DNA from: Holophagae bacterium
GTDB lineage: Bacteria > Acidobacteriota > Holophagae > Acanthopleuribacterales > Acanthopleuribacteraceae
Reading direction: 5' to 3'
Assembly (NCBI GenBank): GCA_030429565.1
Contig: JAUIFE010000011.1
Span: forward strand, 124,001-188,000
Length of the DNA stretch: 64,000 bases
The position numbers and the translations under genes are program-made. Numbering within the stretch: the first letter of the stretch is position 1; every line of letters begins with the position of its first letter. Positions 7,082 through 16,305 of the stretch are shown here, piece after piece. The notes below the pieces were generated by a model. That model made no database searches, was not told the origin of the DNA, and saw nothing but the letters and a program-made list of their open reading frames with translations.

Positions 7082-9310
7082 ATGACGCAATATTTGATGC
7101 CGCGTTTTCTGGCGTTGATTTGTCTGTGCCTGCCACTTACGGCGGGCACCGACCAGTGGGTTCACTGGCGCGGCCCTGAGCAAAAAGGGACGGCCCAGGC
7201 TGAAAACCTGCCCGAGAAATGGTCGCAAGACGGCGAAAACCTGCTCTGGCACGCGCCTTACGGCTCGCGCATGGCGCCGCTCGTTATGAACGGTCACGTG
7301 TACCTCATTAACCTTGCCGGTGAAGGTGAAACCGCTCAAGAACGCGTCATGGCGCTTGATCTCAATACCGGTAAGGTGGTTTGGGAACACCGTTTCAACG
7401 TGTTTCTCACCGATATCGTCGCTCACCGGGTCGGCAACGCCGTCTTGGCCGGTGATCCCGAAACCGGCTACATCTACGCCCAAGGCGTTCAAGGCCTGTT
7501 TTACTGCTTCGACAAAAACGGTAAAGTGGTGTGGCAGCACTCGTTAACCGAACAATTTGGCCGCATCTCTGGTTACGGCGGTCGCGTTCACTCGCCCTTT
7601 GTCGTCGATCACATGGTGATCGTGGGTGTCATGAACAGCAGTTGGGGCCCGCACGCACGCCCCAACCACCGTTTCCTGGCGCTCGACAAAAAAACCGGCG
7701 AAACCATGTGGTGGTCCACCACCAGCGCCAAACCACTCGACACGACCTATTCCGTTCCTTTTGTGACCGATCTCGACGGTCGCACTGTCTTTTTCTCCGG
7801 CATGGCCGACGGCAGTGTGCAGGCGCTTGATGCCTACACCGGGGAACTGGTTTGGAATTACCTGTTTGCGGCGCGTGGTATCAACGTGTCACCGGTTTAT
7901 GCCGACGGCATGGTTTACATTTCCCACTCAGAGGAGAACCTCGAGAGCGCCGTGATGGGTCGTACCCTGGCGCTCGACGCGCGCATGCAGGGCGATGCTT
8001 CAAAACAGGCGCCCAAGTGGTCGATTGAGGGGATGGCCGACGGTTACGCCTCGCCGATCTTGACCGACGACTTTTTGCTGATGGCCGACAACTCCGCCAA
8101 CCTTTACGCGCTCGATCCCAAAACCGGTAAGCAGTTGTGGCATCACAACTACGGCACCGCCGCGCGCGGGTCCGGTGTCTACGCCGACGGTAAAATCTAC
8201 ATTGGTGAAATGAACGGCGCCTACCACATCATTCAAGCTGATAAAAACGGTGCCAAAGCGCTACACGAAGAGGTTTTTAGACAGAAAGACGGTTCGCCGA
8301 TTGAAATTTTTGCGTCACCCGCCGTTGTCCAAAACCGCGTCATTTTGCCGACCATGCAAGACACCTATTGCATTGGCATCAAAGCCAAAGCCGGTAAGGC
8401 CAAAAAGGTCGCCAAAGCCAAGCCACGAGCCAAACGCAAAGGCAGCGGCGCGGCGGCTGTGATTCGCGTCATGCCCGCCGAAACTTGGATTGCTCCGGGT
8501 GAATCCGTGACCTATCGCGTCGAAGCTTTTGACGCCAAAGGCGCCCCCTTAGGTCCGGTCGACGCTGAGTTAAGTGTTAAAGGGTTGCCCGGCTCGTTGA
8601 AGGGTAAAACCTTTACCGCCGCCGCCACCCAAAACACCGCCGGCGGTATGATCGTCGCCAAACACGGTGACCTGAGCCATGAAGCGCGGTTGCGTGTTTT
8701 CCCCAAACTGCCCTACAGCGAAGATTTCGAAGATCTCAAAACTGAAATCCCGCCCGCCGGGTGGATTACCGCCAAACCCAAAAGTCAGGTTGTTGACATG
8801 GACGGCGGTAAGGTGTTGAAGAAGTTGTCCAACAATCCTTCACCGCCGTTTGCGCGCATGCGTAACTACATCATGCCACCGCTGCCCGCCGGTTACACGA
8901 TTCAGGCCGACCTGATGGGCGAGGCGAAACGCAAGCGTTTTGTTCCGGACATGGGTCTGATTAACTCACGTTATTTCATGGTATTGATGGGTACTGTGCG
9001 CGAACGTGCCGTTCGTTTGGTTACCTGGGATCCCATGCCGCGCCTGCAAGTTGACGTACCTTTTGCCTGGGAAGCCGGCAAATGGTACACCGCCAAACTG
9101 TCGTACGATATTGTCGACGGCAAGGGCATCGTGCGCGGCAAGGTGTGGGAACGCGGAACCGAGGAACCCGCCGCATGGACGGTGGAAATGACCGATCCGG
9201 TGCCCAACGAAGGTGGCAGCCCCGGTTTGTACGGCTATTCGGTCGCCATTACCGCCAAATCTCCCGGCACGCCGGTTTACTATGACAACGTCAAAGTAGA
9301 GAAGAACTAG
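7082..9310 (+). CDS. Secreted PQQ-like propeller with C-terminal lectin-like domain
   Basis: 742 residues from the ATG at 7082, chosen because AGGAG lies eight bases upstream and the residues after it form a signal peptide (PRFLALICLCLPLTAG). The mature N-terminus begins with DQWVHWRGPEQ, followed by propeller blades to about residue 430, with repeats such as LDLNTGKVVWEH, LDAYTGELVWNY and LDPKTGKQLWHH. A Lys/Ala-rich linker follows (about 436-462), then an Ig-like strand domain (465-545), and a final region of about 190 residues starting at YSEDFEDL, which looks like a concanavalin/LamG-type or glycoside-binding fold and ends in YYDNVKVEKN. It is probably periplasmic or on the cell surface. 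A second propeller gene follows 112 bases later on the same strand. No catalytic residues are seen. Confidence 0.85.
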   Translation: MTQYLMPRFLALICLCLPLTAGTDQWVHWRGPEQKGTAQAENLPEKWSQDGENLLWHAPYGSRMAPLVMNGHVYLINLAGEGETAQERVMALDLNTGKVVWEHRFNVFLTDIVAHRVGNAVLAGDPETGYIYAQGVQGLFYCFDKNGKVVWQHSLTEQFGRISGYGGRVHSPFVVDHMVIVGVMNSSWGPHARPNHRFLALDKKTGETMWWSTTSAKPLDTTYSVPFVTDLDGRTVFFSGMADGSVQALDAYTGELVWNYLFAARGINVSPVYADGMVYISHSEENLESAVMGRTLALDARMQGDASKQAPKWSIEGMADGYASPILTDDFLLMADNSANLYALDPKTGKQLWHHNYGTAARGSGVYADGKIYIGEMNGAYHIIQADKNGAKALHEEVFRQKDGSPIEIFASPAVVQNRVILPTMQDTYCIGIKAKAGKAKKVAKAKPRAKRKGSGAAAVIRVMPAETWIAPGESVTYRVEAFDAKGAPLGPVDAELSVKGLPGSLKGKTFTAAATQNTAGGMIVAKHGDLSHEARLRVFPKLPYSEDFEDLKTEIPPAGWITAKPKSQVVDMDGGKVLKKLSNNPSPPFARMRNYIMPPLPAGYTIQADLMGEAKRKRFVPDMGLINSRYFMVLMGTVRERAVRLVTWDPMPRLQVDVPFAWEAGKWYTAKLSYDIVDGKGIVRGKVWERGTEEPAAWTVEMTDPVPNEGGSPGLYGYSVAITAKSPGTPVYYDNVKVEKN

Positions 9311-9422
9311 TAAAAGCGTCGCGGGCGCTTGCTCACCGGGCGGTTTGATCGGCACTTGCGCCGCCGCTCACCGGGCCGCGCCCGCACCAGTTGATGTTCG
9401 ATGGATGAAGTGAGGAATACCC

Positions 9423-10841
9423 ATGAAAAAGGTAATAGTGTCAATCCTTGTGCTTTGTATGTTGGCAACGGTTCAGGCCGGTGATTGGCCGCTTTGGGGC
9501 GGCTCGCTTGACCGCAACATGGTCGATACCAAACAAAAGAACCTGCCCACCAATTTGGAACCGGAAGGCAATGCCCAACTGCTGTGGAAAGCCCAATTGG
9601 GTTCGCAAAGTTACGGCAACCCGGTGATTGCCGATGGACGTGTGTTTGTCGGCACCAACAACCAAGCCGAACGCCACCCCGAAATTAAAGGGGACAAAGG
9701 CGTGATTATGGCGTTTTCGGAGAAGGACGGCAGCTTTCTTTGGCAAATGGTTCACGACAAGTTAAAAGCCGGCCGTGTCAACGATTGGCCGCTGCAGGGC
9801 GTTTGTAGCACGCCGCAGGTCGTTGGTAATCGTTTGTATTACGTTAACAATCGCTGCGAATTGGTTTGTGCCGACGTCGAAGGTCTCGCCAACGGCAACC
9901 AAGGCGTTCAGAACGAAACCTACAAAGGCGACAAACACGGCGACGTGATTTGGGCCTACGACATGATGGAAGAACTGGGTGTGTTTCCCCACAACCTGGC
10001 TACCTCGTCGCCCTTGGTCAAAGACGGCATGGTGTTTCTGCTCACCGGCAACGGTGTCGATGAGGGTCACCTCAACCTGCCTTCGCCGTTGTCGCCCGCT
10101 TTTATTGCGATTAACGCGGAAACCGGCGAGCTTGCCTGGGAATTTGCCGAGGTTGAGCAAGTCCTGCACGGTCAGTGGTCCTCACCCGCCTATGGGGACG
10201 TCGCCGGCAAGGGCCAGGTCATTTTCCCCGGTGGCGACGGCTGGGTTTACGCACTGGACCCCAAAACCGGCAAGCTGATTTGGAAATTTGACTGTAACCC
10301 CAAAGATTCCAAGTGGGAACTGGGTGGCACCGGCACGCGCAACAACCTGATTTCGACCCCCGTTTTCCATGAGGGTCACGTCTACATCGGTGTGGGTCAG
10401 GATCCCGAGCACGGTTCCGGCATTGGTCACTTCTACAAAATCGACGCCTCTATGAAAGGCGACGTCACCGAAAAAGCCGCCAAGTGGCATTACGGTAACA
10501 AGGATTTCGGTCGCACCATGTCAACCGCCGCTGTCAAAGACGGTTTGGTGTACATTTCGGAATTGGACGGCATTCTGCACGTGCTCGACGAAAAAACCGG
10601 CAAGCCGGTTTGGAAACACGACTTGTTCGCCGCCGTTTGGGGTTCGACCATGCTCGCCGACGGCAAGGTTTATATTGGTGACGAAGACGGCGACATCGCC
10701 ATCCTCGAGCAGGGCAAAGCCATGAAACTCCTTGGCGAGTACAACCTCGGCAGTGCCGTTTACACCACGCCTTCTCCGGCCAACGGTGTGCTTTACATCG
10801 CCAGTCGTAATCAGTTGTTTGCCTTTAAAATGAAGAAGTAA
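9423..10841 (+). CDS. Secreted PQQ-like beta-propeller protein
   Basis: 472 residues. The signal peptide is KKVIVSILVLCMLATVQAG, and the mature start GDWPLWGGSLDRN matches the GDWPMYRGN opening of the propeller at 1118-2239. Blades carry the usual signatures INAETGELAWEF, LDPKTGKLIWKF and LDEKTGKPVWKH. It has longer loops than the other two propellers, including inserts around residues 80-130. Family members are seen as BamB-like or quinoprotein-like repeats; binding of PQQ is not supported by visible residues. It lies behind the 742-residue propeller and ahead of a strong terminator at 10862-10897, so the two propellers probably form one transcription unit. Confidence 0.85.
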   Translation: MKKVIVSILVLCMLATVQAGDWPLWGGSLDRNMVDTKQKNLPTNLEPEGNAQLLWKAQLGSQSYGNPVIADGRVFVGTNNQAERHPEIKGDKGVIMAFSEKDGSFLWQMVHDKLKAGRVNDWPLQGVCSTPQVVGNRLYYVNNRCELVCADVEGLANGNQGVQNETYKGDKHGDVIWAYDMMEELGVFPHNLATSSPLVKDGMVFLLTGNGVDEGHLNLPSPLSPAFIAINAETGELAWEFAEVEQVLHGQWSSPAYGDVAGKGQVIFPGGDGWVYALDPKTGKLIWKFDCNPKDSKWELGGTGTRNNLISTPVFHEGHVYIGVGQDPEHGSGIGHFYKIDASMKGDVTEKAAKWHYGNKDFGRTMSTAAVKDGLVYISELDGILHVLDEKTGKPVWKHDLFAAVWGSTMLADGKVYIGDEDGDIAILEQGKAMKLLGEYNLGSAVYTTPSPANGVLYIASRNQLFAFKMKK

Positions 10842-10861
10842 GTCGTTTACCGACAAAAACA

Positions 10862-10897
10862 GGGACCGTTGCCTTGGGTGACGGTCCCTTCTTTTAT
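10862..10897 (+). terminator. Rho-independent terminator after the propeller pair
   Basis: GGGACCGT (10862-10869) pairs perfectly with ACGGTCCC (10881-10888), an 8-base stem followed by TTCTTTTA. It lies 20 bases after the propeller stop and 10 bases before the HupE start, so it would end the propeller transcript or attenuate reading into hupE. Confidence 0.85.
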
Positions 10898-10907
10898 AGG
10901 ATGACTC

Positions 10908-12017
10908 ATGCGCTTTTTGTTCTGCTGTGTGGCTTTGTGTTTTGCGCCGGTGGCGCTGTGGGGCCATGCCTTCACCATGACCGAAACCCATGTGGTTTTC
11001 AGGGATGATTCCTTTCAAATCGACATGCTGTGCGATTTGGATGCGCTCGCTTTGGGCGTGCCGCAGGACAGTGACGACCGTGCTTTGGCTGCCCAACTGG
11101 AACAAGCGAGCGCCGCCGAGCTGGCCGAATACCAACAAAATTTGACCGCTTGGTTTGAACGACGCATTCGCGTGCGTTTCGACAATCAACCGGTGCCGTT
11201 TCAAGTGCACCTGCAACCGTCTGAACCCTTGGTTGTGGCGACGGCGGATGATGAAAACGCACCCAGTTTTCTCGGCACGGTGGTGCGCTTTAGCGGCAAA
11301 ATCCCGGCCGAGGCCGGCGAATTCAGTTTCTTTGCCTCACGCAGCCTGCCCGCGGTCAAGCTGGTTTTTGACGATGCACCTGAAGCCGCGCGGATCGTGC
11401 CTTTGGCTGCCGGTGCCCGTTCGCAACCCGTTGCTTTCCGCGAGTTTAAACCGCCGACGACGGCCACCGTCTTGGCGCGTTACACGGTACTTGGTTTTCT
11501 GCATATTTTGCCCAAAGGACTCGACCACATTTTGTTTGTGTTGGGCCTATTTTTGTTGTGCAGCCGCCGCAAGCCGCTGCTGATTATGGTAACCGGCTTC
11601 ACCCTAGCGCACTCGTTGACGCTGGCGCTGAGCGTGACCGGTTTGGTGCGACTGCCCAGCGGTCCCGTTGAAATTTTGATCGCGCTTTCGATTTGTTACG
11701 TGGCCGTGGAAGTCGCCATGGGTCGTGAATACAAGTGGCGCCACACCTTGCTGGTGTTTGCCTTCGGTTTATTGCACGGTTTGGGTTTTGCCGGAGTGCT
11801 CAGCGAGCTGGGTTTGCCGCACGGCCAATTGCCGGCCGCCTTGCTGGCGTTTAACGTCGGTGTCGAGTTGGGACAAATCACCGTGCTCGCCATGGCTTTT
11901 GCTGCTTTCGGCTGGTGGCGCGCCAAGTCGTTTTACGTGCCCTACATGGTGCGGCCCGCCAGTGTGTTAATTGGCTGCGTCGGCATGTTTTGGGTCGTTG
12001 AGCGCGCATTTCTCTAA
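10908..12017 (+). CDS. HupE/UreJ family membrane protein
   Basis: 369 residues. A signal peptide (LFCCVALCFAPVALWGHA) leads into a soluble domain of about 170 residues, followed by six or so membrane helices. The membrane part has the HupE/UreJ_2 marks: HILPKGLDHILFVLGLF, TGFTLAHSLTLAL, FGLLHGLGFAGVL and FNVGVELGQ, with several intramembrane His and Asp residues. HupE proteins are proposed nickel or cobalt permeases, but this long form with a periplasmic domain is widespread in bacteria without hydrogenase or urease, and no nickel enzyme is encoded nearby. Metal transport is therefore family knowledge, not shown here. Confidence 0.85.
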   Translation: MRFLFCCVALCFAPVALWGHAFTMTETHVVFRDDSFQIDMLCDLDALALGVPQDSDDRALAAQLEQASAAELAEYQQNLTAWFERRIRVRFDNQPVPFQVHLQPSEPLVVATADDENAPSFLGTVVRFSGKIPAEAGEFSFFASRSLPAVKLVFDDAPEAARIVPLAAGARSQPVAFREFKPPTTATVLARYTVLGFLHILPKGLDHILFVLGLFLLCSRRKPLLIMVTGFTLAHSLTLALSVTGLVRLPSGPVEILIALSICYVAVEVAMGREYKWRHTLLVFAFGLLHGLGFAGVLSELGLPHGQLPAALLAFNVGVELGQITVLAMAFAAFGWWRAKSFYVPYMVRPASVLIGCVGMFWVVERAFL

Positions 12018-12105
12018 CGGAAAACCATCACGCAACCGCCGGTTCGCTGCTCTGACCAAATACCGGGGTAGCCTTGCCGGCGGAACCAGAACGCGTTCAC
12101 TCGGG

Positions 12106-12654
12106 TTAATGCCCGCCGGCCGGCTTTTTCGCATTTGCCGCCGTGCGGGCTTTTTCGCGATGACGGCGGTTGATTTCGTGGTTTAACTGTGCCCGGGTCG
12201 GGATTAGGTCAGGTTCGAAATAAGCCTTGTCTTGCCAATGTTGAAAGAAGCAGATGCCGCCAATCAGAATCTGGATCAGGCTGGGGATGTTGCCGCCGAT
12301 CAGGCTGATTAGGGCGGAAATGATCACGATTGCAAAGGCGATCAGCGCCATTGGGCGACCGAAGGGTTTCCGTTTGCCGGCGGTATAAACGGTGGCCGTA
12401 AACCCGATGACAACCAGTACAGTGAGCACCGCTCCGACTCGCTCCATAAGAGTGTCCGGCTTGCTCGAACCGAACAACCCCAACAAGGCCGCCATGCCGA
12501 CAATCAGCAGATAGAGTTGCCCGCCGAGCAGGTGGTTGGTCTGTTTCAGGCGCTTTTGGAGGTCCTCGTCTGAATAGGCGGCAATGGGGATGCGGCGTGG
12601 TTTTGCGTCGCTGGGGATGTTGGTCGGCGCTGGGTGAGGATTGTTTGTTTTCAT
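12106..12654 (-). CDS. Small four-helix membrane protein, paralogue A
   Basis: 182 residues from the ATG at 12654; a TTG four codons earlier is possible, and neither has a strong ribosome site. A polar N-terminus ends in IAAYSDEDLQKRLKQTN, then come about four hydrophobic segments (LYLLIVGMAALLGLFG, VGAVLTVLVVIGFTATV, MALIAFAIVIISALISLI, IPSLIQILIGGICFF) and a charged tail. The family is not recognised. The neighbour at 12919-13413 has the same plan and the same AYSD[E/K][D/E]L motif, so the two are diverged tandem copies. Function unknown. Confidence 0.7.
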   Translation of the reverse strand: MKTNNPHPAPTNIPSDAKPRRIPIAAYSDEDLQKRLKQTNHLLGGQLYLLIVGMAALLGLFGSSKPDTLMERVGAVLTVLVVIGFTATVYTAGKRKPFGRPMALIAFAIVIISALISLIGGNIPSLIQILIGGICFFQHWQDKAYFEPDLIPTRAQLNHEINRRHREKARTAANAKKPAGGH

Positions 12655-12666
12655 GGTTGGTTCCAA

Positions 12667-12918
12667 GAGTTGCGTTAATCATAAACGAAGCGATTCTTGG
12701 CGGCGAATTCGGAACACCTAGTGGGCCGCATCGAGTTAACCATGCTCGCCGGATCTGAAAAGCAAGCGGGTGAATTTGCCGGCCTTTTTATTTTCGTCTT
12801 TTGCACGTAGCGATTCACCCGAACCGTTCCGTTTGGTTGTACATGGCGCCCAGGGTTGGGCGCCGGCCGGCTGTTGCCGAGGCTCACGCATGGTTGGGTT
12901 AGGACAGGGTGGCGCCGA
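12667..12918. other. Spacer with two inverted repeats between paralogues
   Basis: CGGGTGAAT (12767-12775) is matched by ATTCACCCG (12813-12821), and GGCGCCCA-GGGT-TGGGCGCC at 12845-12864 is a perfect 8-base hairpin with a four-base loop. Neither has a clear T-run. They may end the transcript of the paralogue at 12919 or stabilise RNA ends. Confidence 0.4.
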
Positions 12919-13413
12919 TCAGGTACGCGCCAATTGCTTGCGGCGCTTTTTTTCCTTTTTTAGGGCTTTTCGGGTGGGCGCCGTGCCGTCGTAGAGCGCC
13001 GAAGTATCGTAGGCATGTTTGAAGCCGACGACGGCGAGGGCTATGCCGATAAGCCCGCCGATGCCGCTTGTGACCGTTTGAATGATTCCCGATAAAATCA
13101 TAAAACCAAATGAAAAAAGGGCCATGAGCCGACCGGCCTGGTGGCCGATCTGCATCAAGATAATGGTTGCTGTCAACCACAGGGCAATAAGTACAAACAC
13201 CGACTTAAGGATCGGGTCTAAATCAGGCAAAGTCGTGAAGATAAAACAGGCGAACGCGCCAAGGCCAAAATAGGCACACCAGGCAAAACGATCGCGGTAA
13301 TGCTGGAGGAGTTTTTTCAATTCCTTATCGCTGTAAGCCGCGAGTGGATCGCGGCGGGGTGCCGGCTCTCGAATGGCGTTGTCGATGGGGGCGGAAAAAG
13401 GGTTTTCGGTCAT
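12919..13413 (-). CDS. Small four-helix membrane protein, paralogue B
   Basis: 164 residues, preceded by GAGG seven bases before the ATG. The N-terminus has RRDPLAAYSDKELKKLLQHY, then hydrophobic segments FAWCAYFGLGAFACFIF, LKSVFVLIALWLTATIIL, LMALFSFGFMILSGIIQ and GGLIGIALAVVGFKHAY, and a Lys/Arg-rich tail (KALKKEKKRRKQLART). The order of parts matches paralogue A. Function unknown; the shared AYSD-x-x-L motif just before the first helix is the best handle for a family search. Confidence 0.7.
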   Translation of the reverse strand: MTENPFSAPIDNAIREPAPRRDPLAAYSDKELKKLLQHYRDRFAWCAYFGLGAFACFIFTTLPDLDPILKSVFVLIALWLTATIILMQIGHQAGRLMALFSFGFMILSGIIQTVTSGIGGLIGIALAVVGFKHAYDTSALYDGTAPTRKALKKEKKRRKQLART

Positions 13414-13858
13414 AATAAGGCCTCGTATAAGAAAAGAGTGCGGAACCGGAAGGTTCCTCGATCAGGGCAGAGGTGGATAGAGCCCCTGCAACATTTAATA
13501 CAAAATGGGCCAAATCGACGGCGGACACAAGCTTTTGTTGTTCATCAAGGATTGGGTGGTAAAGGGTGAAACATTTTTCAGGCCAAAACACTGTATGGCG
13601 GGAGAAGGTTTGTTAGGGTTTTGATTGAATGGAACGGTGTTTCATTTGCTCCCCGTAAGCATTCTTCCTTCCCAAGAGCTTCTTGCTGACAGATGGTTTT
13701 TGAGAAGGAGAAATGCCGGTTGCCAATGCGGGACAACGCATCGGCCGTGAAGGCCGCACTCATCTGGATGGGGCCGGACGGGCGTGGCTGGATGTGTCAC
13801 ACGCAATCAACGATGCAACCCATTCCCAAAGAAATGAGGTTGTTCCCGCTTGTTCATT
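13414..13858. other. Gene-free spacer
   Basis: About 445 bases with no credible coding frame. A perfect small hairpin GGAACC-GGAA-GGTTCC lies at 13442-13457, in the 5' region of the paralogue B transcript. Nothing else is recognised. Confidence 0.5.
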
Positions 13859-15331
13859 TTAGTGCCTGACGGTCTGCATCGGTTTTTGCTCGCCGTGCTC
13901 GAGGGTTAACAGGGCGTGGCGTGCATAGGGCAACTGCTCCGCGGTTTCAGCGAAAAGTTCCAAGGCTTTTTCTTCTGACGGCTTGGTGCCGATGCCGCGC
14001 CAGTACATGATACCCAAGTTGAATTTAGCGACTTGGGATCCGCGGGTGGCCGCCGAGCGATATAAACGAAAGGCCTTGCGCTCGTCTTTTTCAACGCCTA
14101 AACCAAACTGGTACAAGCGCGCCAAGTTGTTGGATGCCTGTGCGCTTTTCATCATGCGCCCTTGGTTGTAAGCTTTACGCGCAAGAATCATGGATTGATC
14201 GGCACCTTCAATACCCCATTCGTAAGTTTGGCCGCGATAAAAGTGGGTGACGGCGTGCTGCGACGATTTACGCCACTTGGGTTTCCAATAATAGTCGGCC
14301 ATGAGTGTCAGCGCCTCAGCCACATCGGCCTCGTACTTGGCCTGGACCTCATCTCTGCGCCCGTGGTGGGTTTCATCGTCATAACGCTTTTGAGCAAGCT
14401 GCCATTCTTTGGCGACGGCCGTGTAGATTTCCCAGGCGCGACCCTCATGCTCTGGATCGAGCTTCCGCAAATGGGCGCGCAGCTTGCGCGCATAGATTTC
14501 CGTGATATCGAAATGGAGCTGTTCGTGTTTCAAAGATTTCGCGTTGGCGTGCCCTGAGCGAACCCAGGAGCGATGGGGACTCATCGATGCGAAGACAAGA
14601 GGACCCGATTTGCCAGTCTTGAGCACGATGCTCGTCGATACATAGGCGCCGTAAAATTGTTTTTCGTCCAAAGTGTTTTGATTGGCAAAGTCGTCCCAGG
14701 TCAACTGGCGATCACCGTCCCATGCCTTCAGCCGCTCCGGCATGCCGCCCTCTCGAAGGTACTTCTGGACGATTTCGTCGCGTTCTCTGAGCGTTGATTC
14801 GCCGCTGGAAACAATCGGAAGACCCTCATCATCCAACATGCGCACCGGTTCCAAGAGTTCCTTGGTTCGATGGTCGCTTCTGATGTCCGCAATCGCCGTG
14901 GCAGGTGGTTTTGTCTGGCTGATGGCAGGGGAGTGGTTCGATTTGTCCTTGGAATCAACGTCGACGACGCGGGGATCACTCAAGTCGATGAATGGAACGG
15001 TTTCCTCTTCAGGCGTTGCTGTCGCAGCACGCGCTGTCTTAGGCGCTGCTAGGGGCGGCGTCGGTGGATCATCGGCCGGCAAGAAGCCGTGCTCCCGCAA
15101 AGTCTGATCAGCCTGTTGAATCACGGCGTAACGGGTGCGCCACTTTTCGCGTTCTTGTGGTTCAAGCACCTGCCAGACATACCAAGCAGCGACCAGTGCA
15201 AAAGCGGTAAGCACCAAGAAGGTGAACACCGCTTTCGAAAAACGTGCGAACCAAGACTTGCGAATGTACATATCAATGAGGGGATTCTCTTCGGAGCTAT
15301 TGTTCTCGGGGTGCTTTTCAGTTGGTGACAT
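13859..15331 (-). CDS. DUF922-like membrane protein with Sel1 repeats
   Basis: 490 residues from the ATG at 15331, which has GAAGG six bases upstream; the open frame extends 33 codons further without support. One membrane helix lies near residues 32-52 (AVFTFLVLTAFALVAAWYVW), after a short cytoplasmic tail. A Pro/Ala-rich linker leads to a domain with LKHEQLHFDITEIYARKLRA near residue 267, the HExxH-type motif of DUF922, a group of putative zinc peptidases. From about residue 385 there are Sel1-like repeats (SNNLARLYQFGLGVEKDERKAF, SQVAKFNLGIMYWRGIGTKP), which bind proteins. The combination suggests a membrane-anchored, extracytoplasmic peptidase with a partner-binding tail. Activity is not proven, because DUF922 proteins are mostly uncharacterised. 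Confidence 0.7.
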   Translation of the reverse strand: MSPTEKHPENNSSEENPLIDMYIRKSWFARFSKAVFTFLVLTAFALVAAWYVWQVLEPQEREKWRTRYAVIQQADQTLREHGFLPADDPPTPPLAAPKTARAATATPEEETVPFIDLSDPRVVDVDSKDKSNHSPAISQTKPPATAIADIRSDHRTKELLEPVRMLDDEGLPIVSSGESTLRERDEIVQKYLREGGMPERLKAWDGDRQLTWDDFANQNTLDEKQFYGAYVSTSIVLKTGKSGPLVFASMSPHRSWVRSGHANAKSLKHEQLHFDITEIYARKLRAHLRKLDPEHEGRAWEIYTAVAKEWQLAQKRYDDETHHGRRDEVQAKYEADVAEALTLMADYYWKPKWRKSSQHAVTHFYRGQTYEWGIEGADQSMILARKAYNQGRMMKSAQASNNLARLYQFGLGVEKDERKAFRLYRSAATRGSQVAKFNLGIMYWRGIGTKPSEEKALELFAETAEQLPYARHALLTLEHGEQKPMQTVRH

Positions 15332-16246
15332 AAAAACCTTCAATGGGTTGAAACCGAAGATGCGCGATAAGAGCGAGAGGGTTTGGCGAAAGATCTGGAA
15401 CGAAATGGCTTGAAAAAAGCGGAGGCGCACCCCTTGGGTGCGGTGAGCATTTTTACAGACGGTTGCTGCCTAGAGCTTTAGCTAAAACCACCGCGAGTGA
15501 TCGCGCTTCTTAGGAGAAAAAATAAGTAGATTGAATTTTGCGTTTAACGGTGTGCGATGCCGGCGACATTCACTTTGACGATAGACGTTTTGCGGGTGGG
15601 CATGTCGGTAAGAAAAGGATGAATAACTTCCTTTTGGTGCATTCCGTCTATGCCGCTGGGTTTGGCGAAAATTCGCGACTTAGGGGGCCACGGATGGGTC
15701 GATGGACCCCCAAGGTTAGAAGCCGACCAAGGGGTGGGTTTCTAACCATCGGCATCGACCAGCCAGGTGTGTTGCCGTGCGTCTTCCTGTTTTACCGATT
15801 CTCCATCGGTCGCAGAAGGCAAATTTCTCACGCTGGTCGATCGCGCCATAGCCCTGGTCTGGTTAAGGTTAACGATGAAGAAAAGAGCCATACGGCACGA
15901 TATGGACGTGGGAACGGTTACAGGAACAAAGTAAGTGGCTTACCTGTGAGTAGGTGATTTTGAATTTTCATAAAGTGCATTGGGTAGGTATTTAGCAAGA
16001 ATTACCTTGGTCGCCATAATAAACGCTTTGTTTTGCCTTTTCAATGCCTCAGGTTGGGCCGTTACCTGAAGTGAGCGATTCGGGGAGATGAAAATCGCCG
16101 TCAGGATTCGCTTCGTTTAGGGTCGCTGCCGGTTGTTTTGTTAACTGCAACGTGCTCATTAATCGCGGGGGCCTTGTGTGTGCTGGTTTCTTGGTATCCG
16201 CCAAATAAAGCCTATTCGGTGCGGCGGGATAAATGAGATGAAACGG
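15332..16246. other. Gene-free region with a nested hairpin
   Basis: About 0.9 kb between two minus-strand genes. Short frames here have no ribosome site and odd composition, so none is called. It holds the nested inverted repeat at 15697-15760 and otherwise nothing recognised. Confidence 0.5.
15697..15760. repeat. Nested inverted repeat (two perfect 8-base stems)
   Basis: The outer arms GGTCGATG (15697-15704) and CATCGACC (15753-15760) are perfect complements. Inside them GGTTAGAA (15714-15721) pairs with TTCTAACC (15740-15747). The inner loop holds GGGGTGGG, which could also pair with the ACCCCC between the arms. This could be a small structured RNA, a protein site, or a remnant end of an element. 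Confidence 0.45.
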
Positions 16247-16279
16247 AAAAGGCCCGGTCCCTTAGTCGGGAGCCGGGCC
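16247..16279 (-). terminator. Terminator of the putative toxin gene
   Basis: Read on the minus strand, GGCCCGGCTCCC pairs with GGGACCGGGCC, one mismatch apart, and is followed by TTTTCC. It lies 27 bases after the stop codon at 16306. Confidence 0.85.
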
Positions 16280-16305
16280 GTTGTGGCTAGAATTGTTTAA
16301 GCGAA

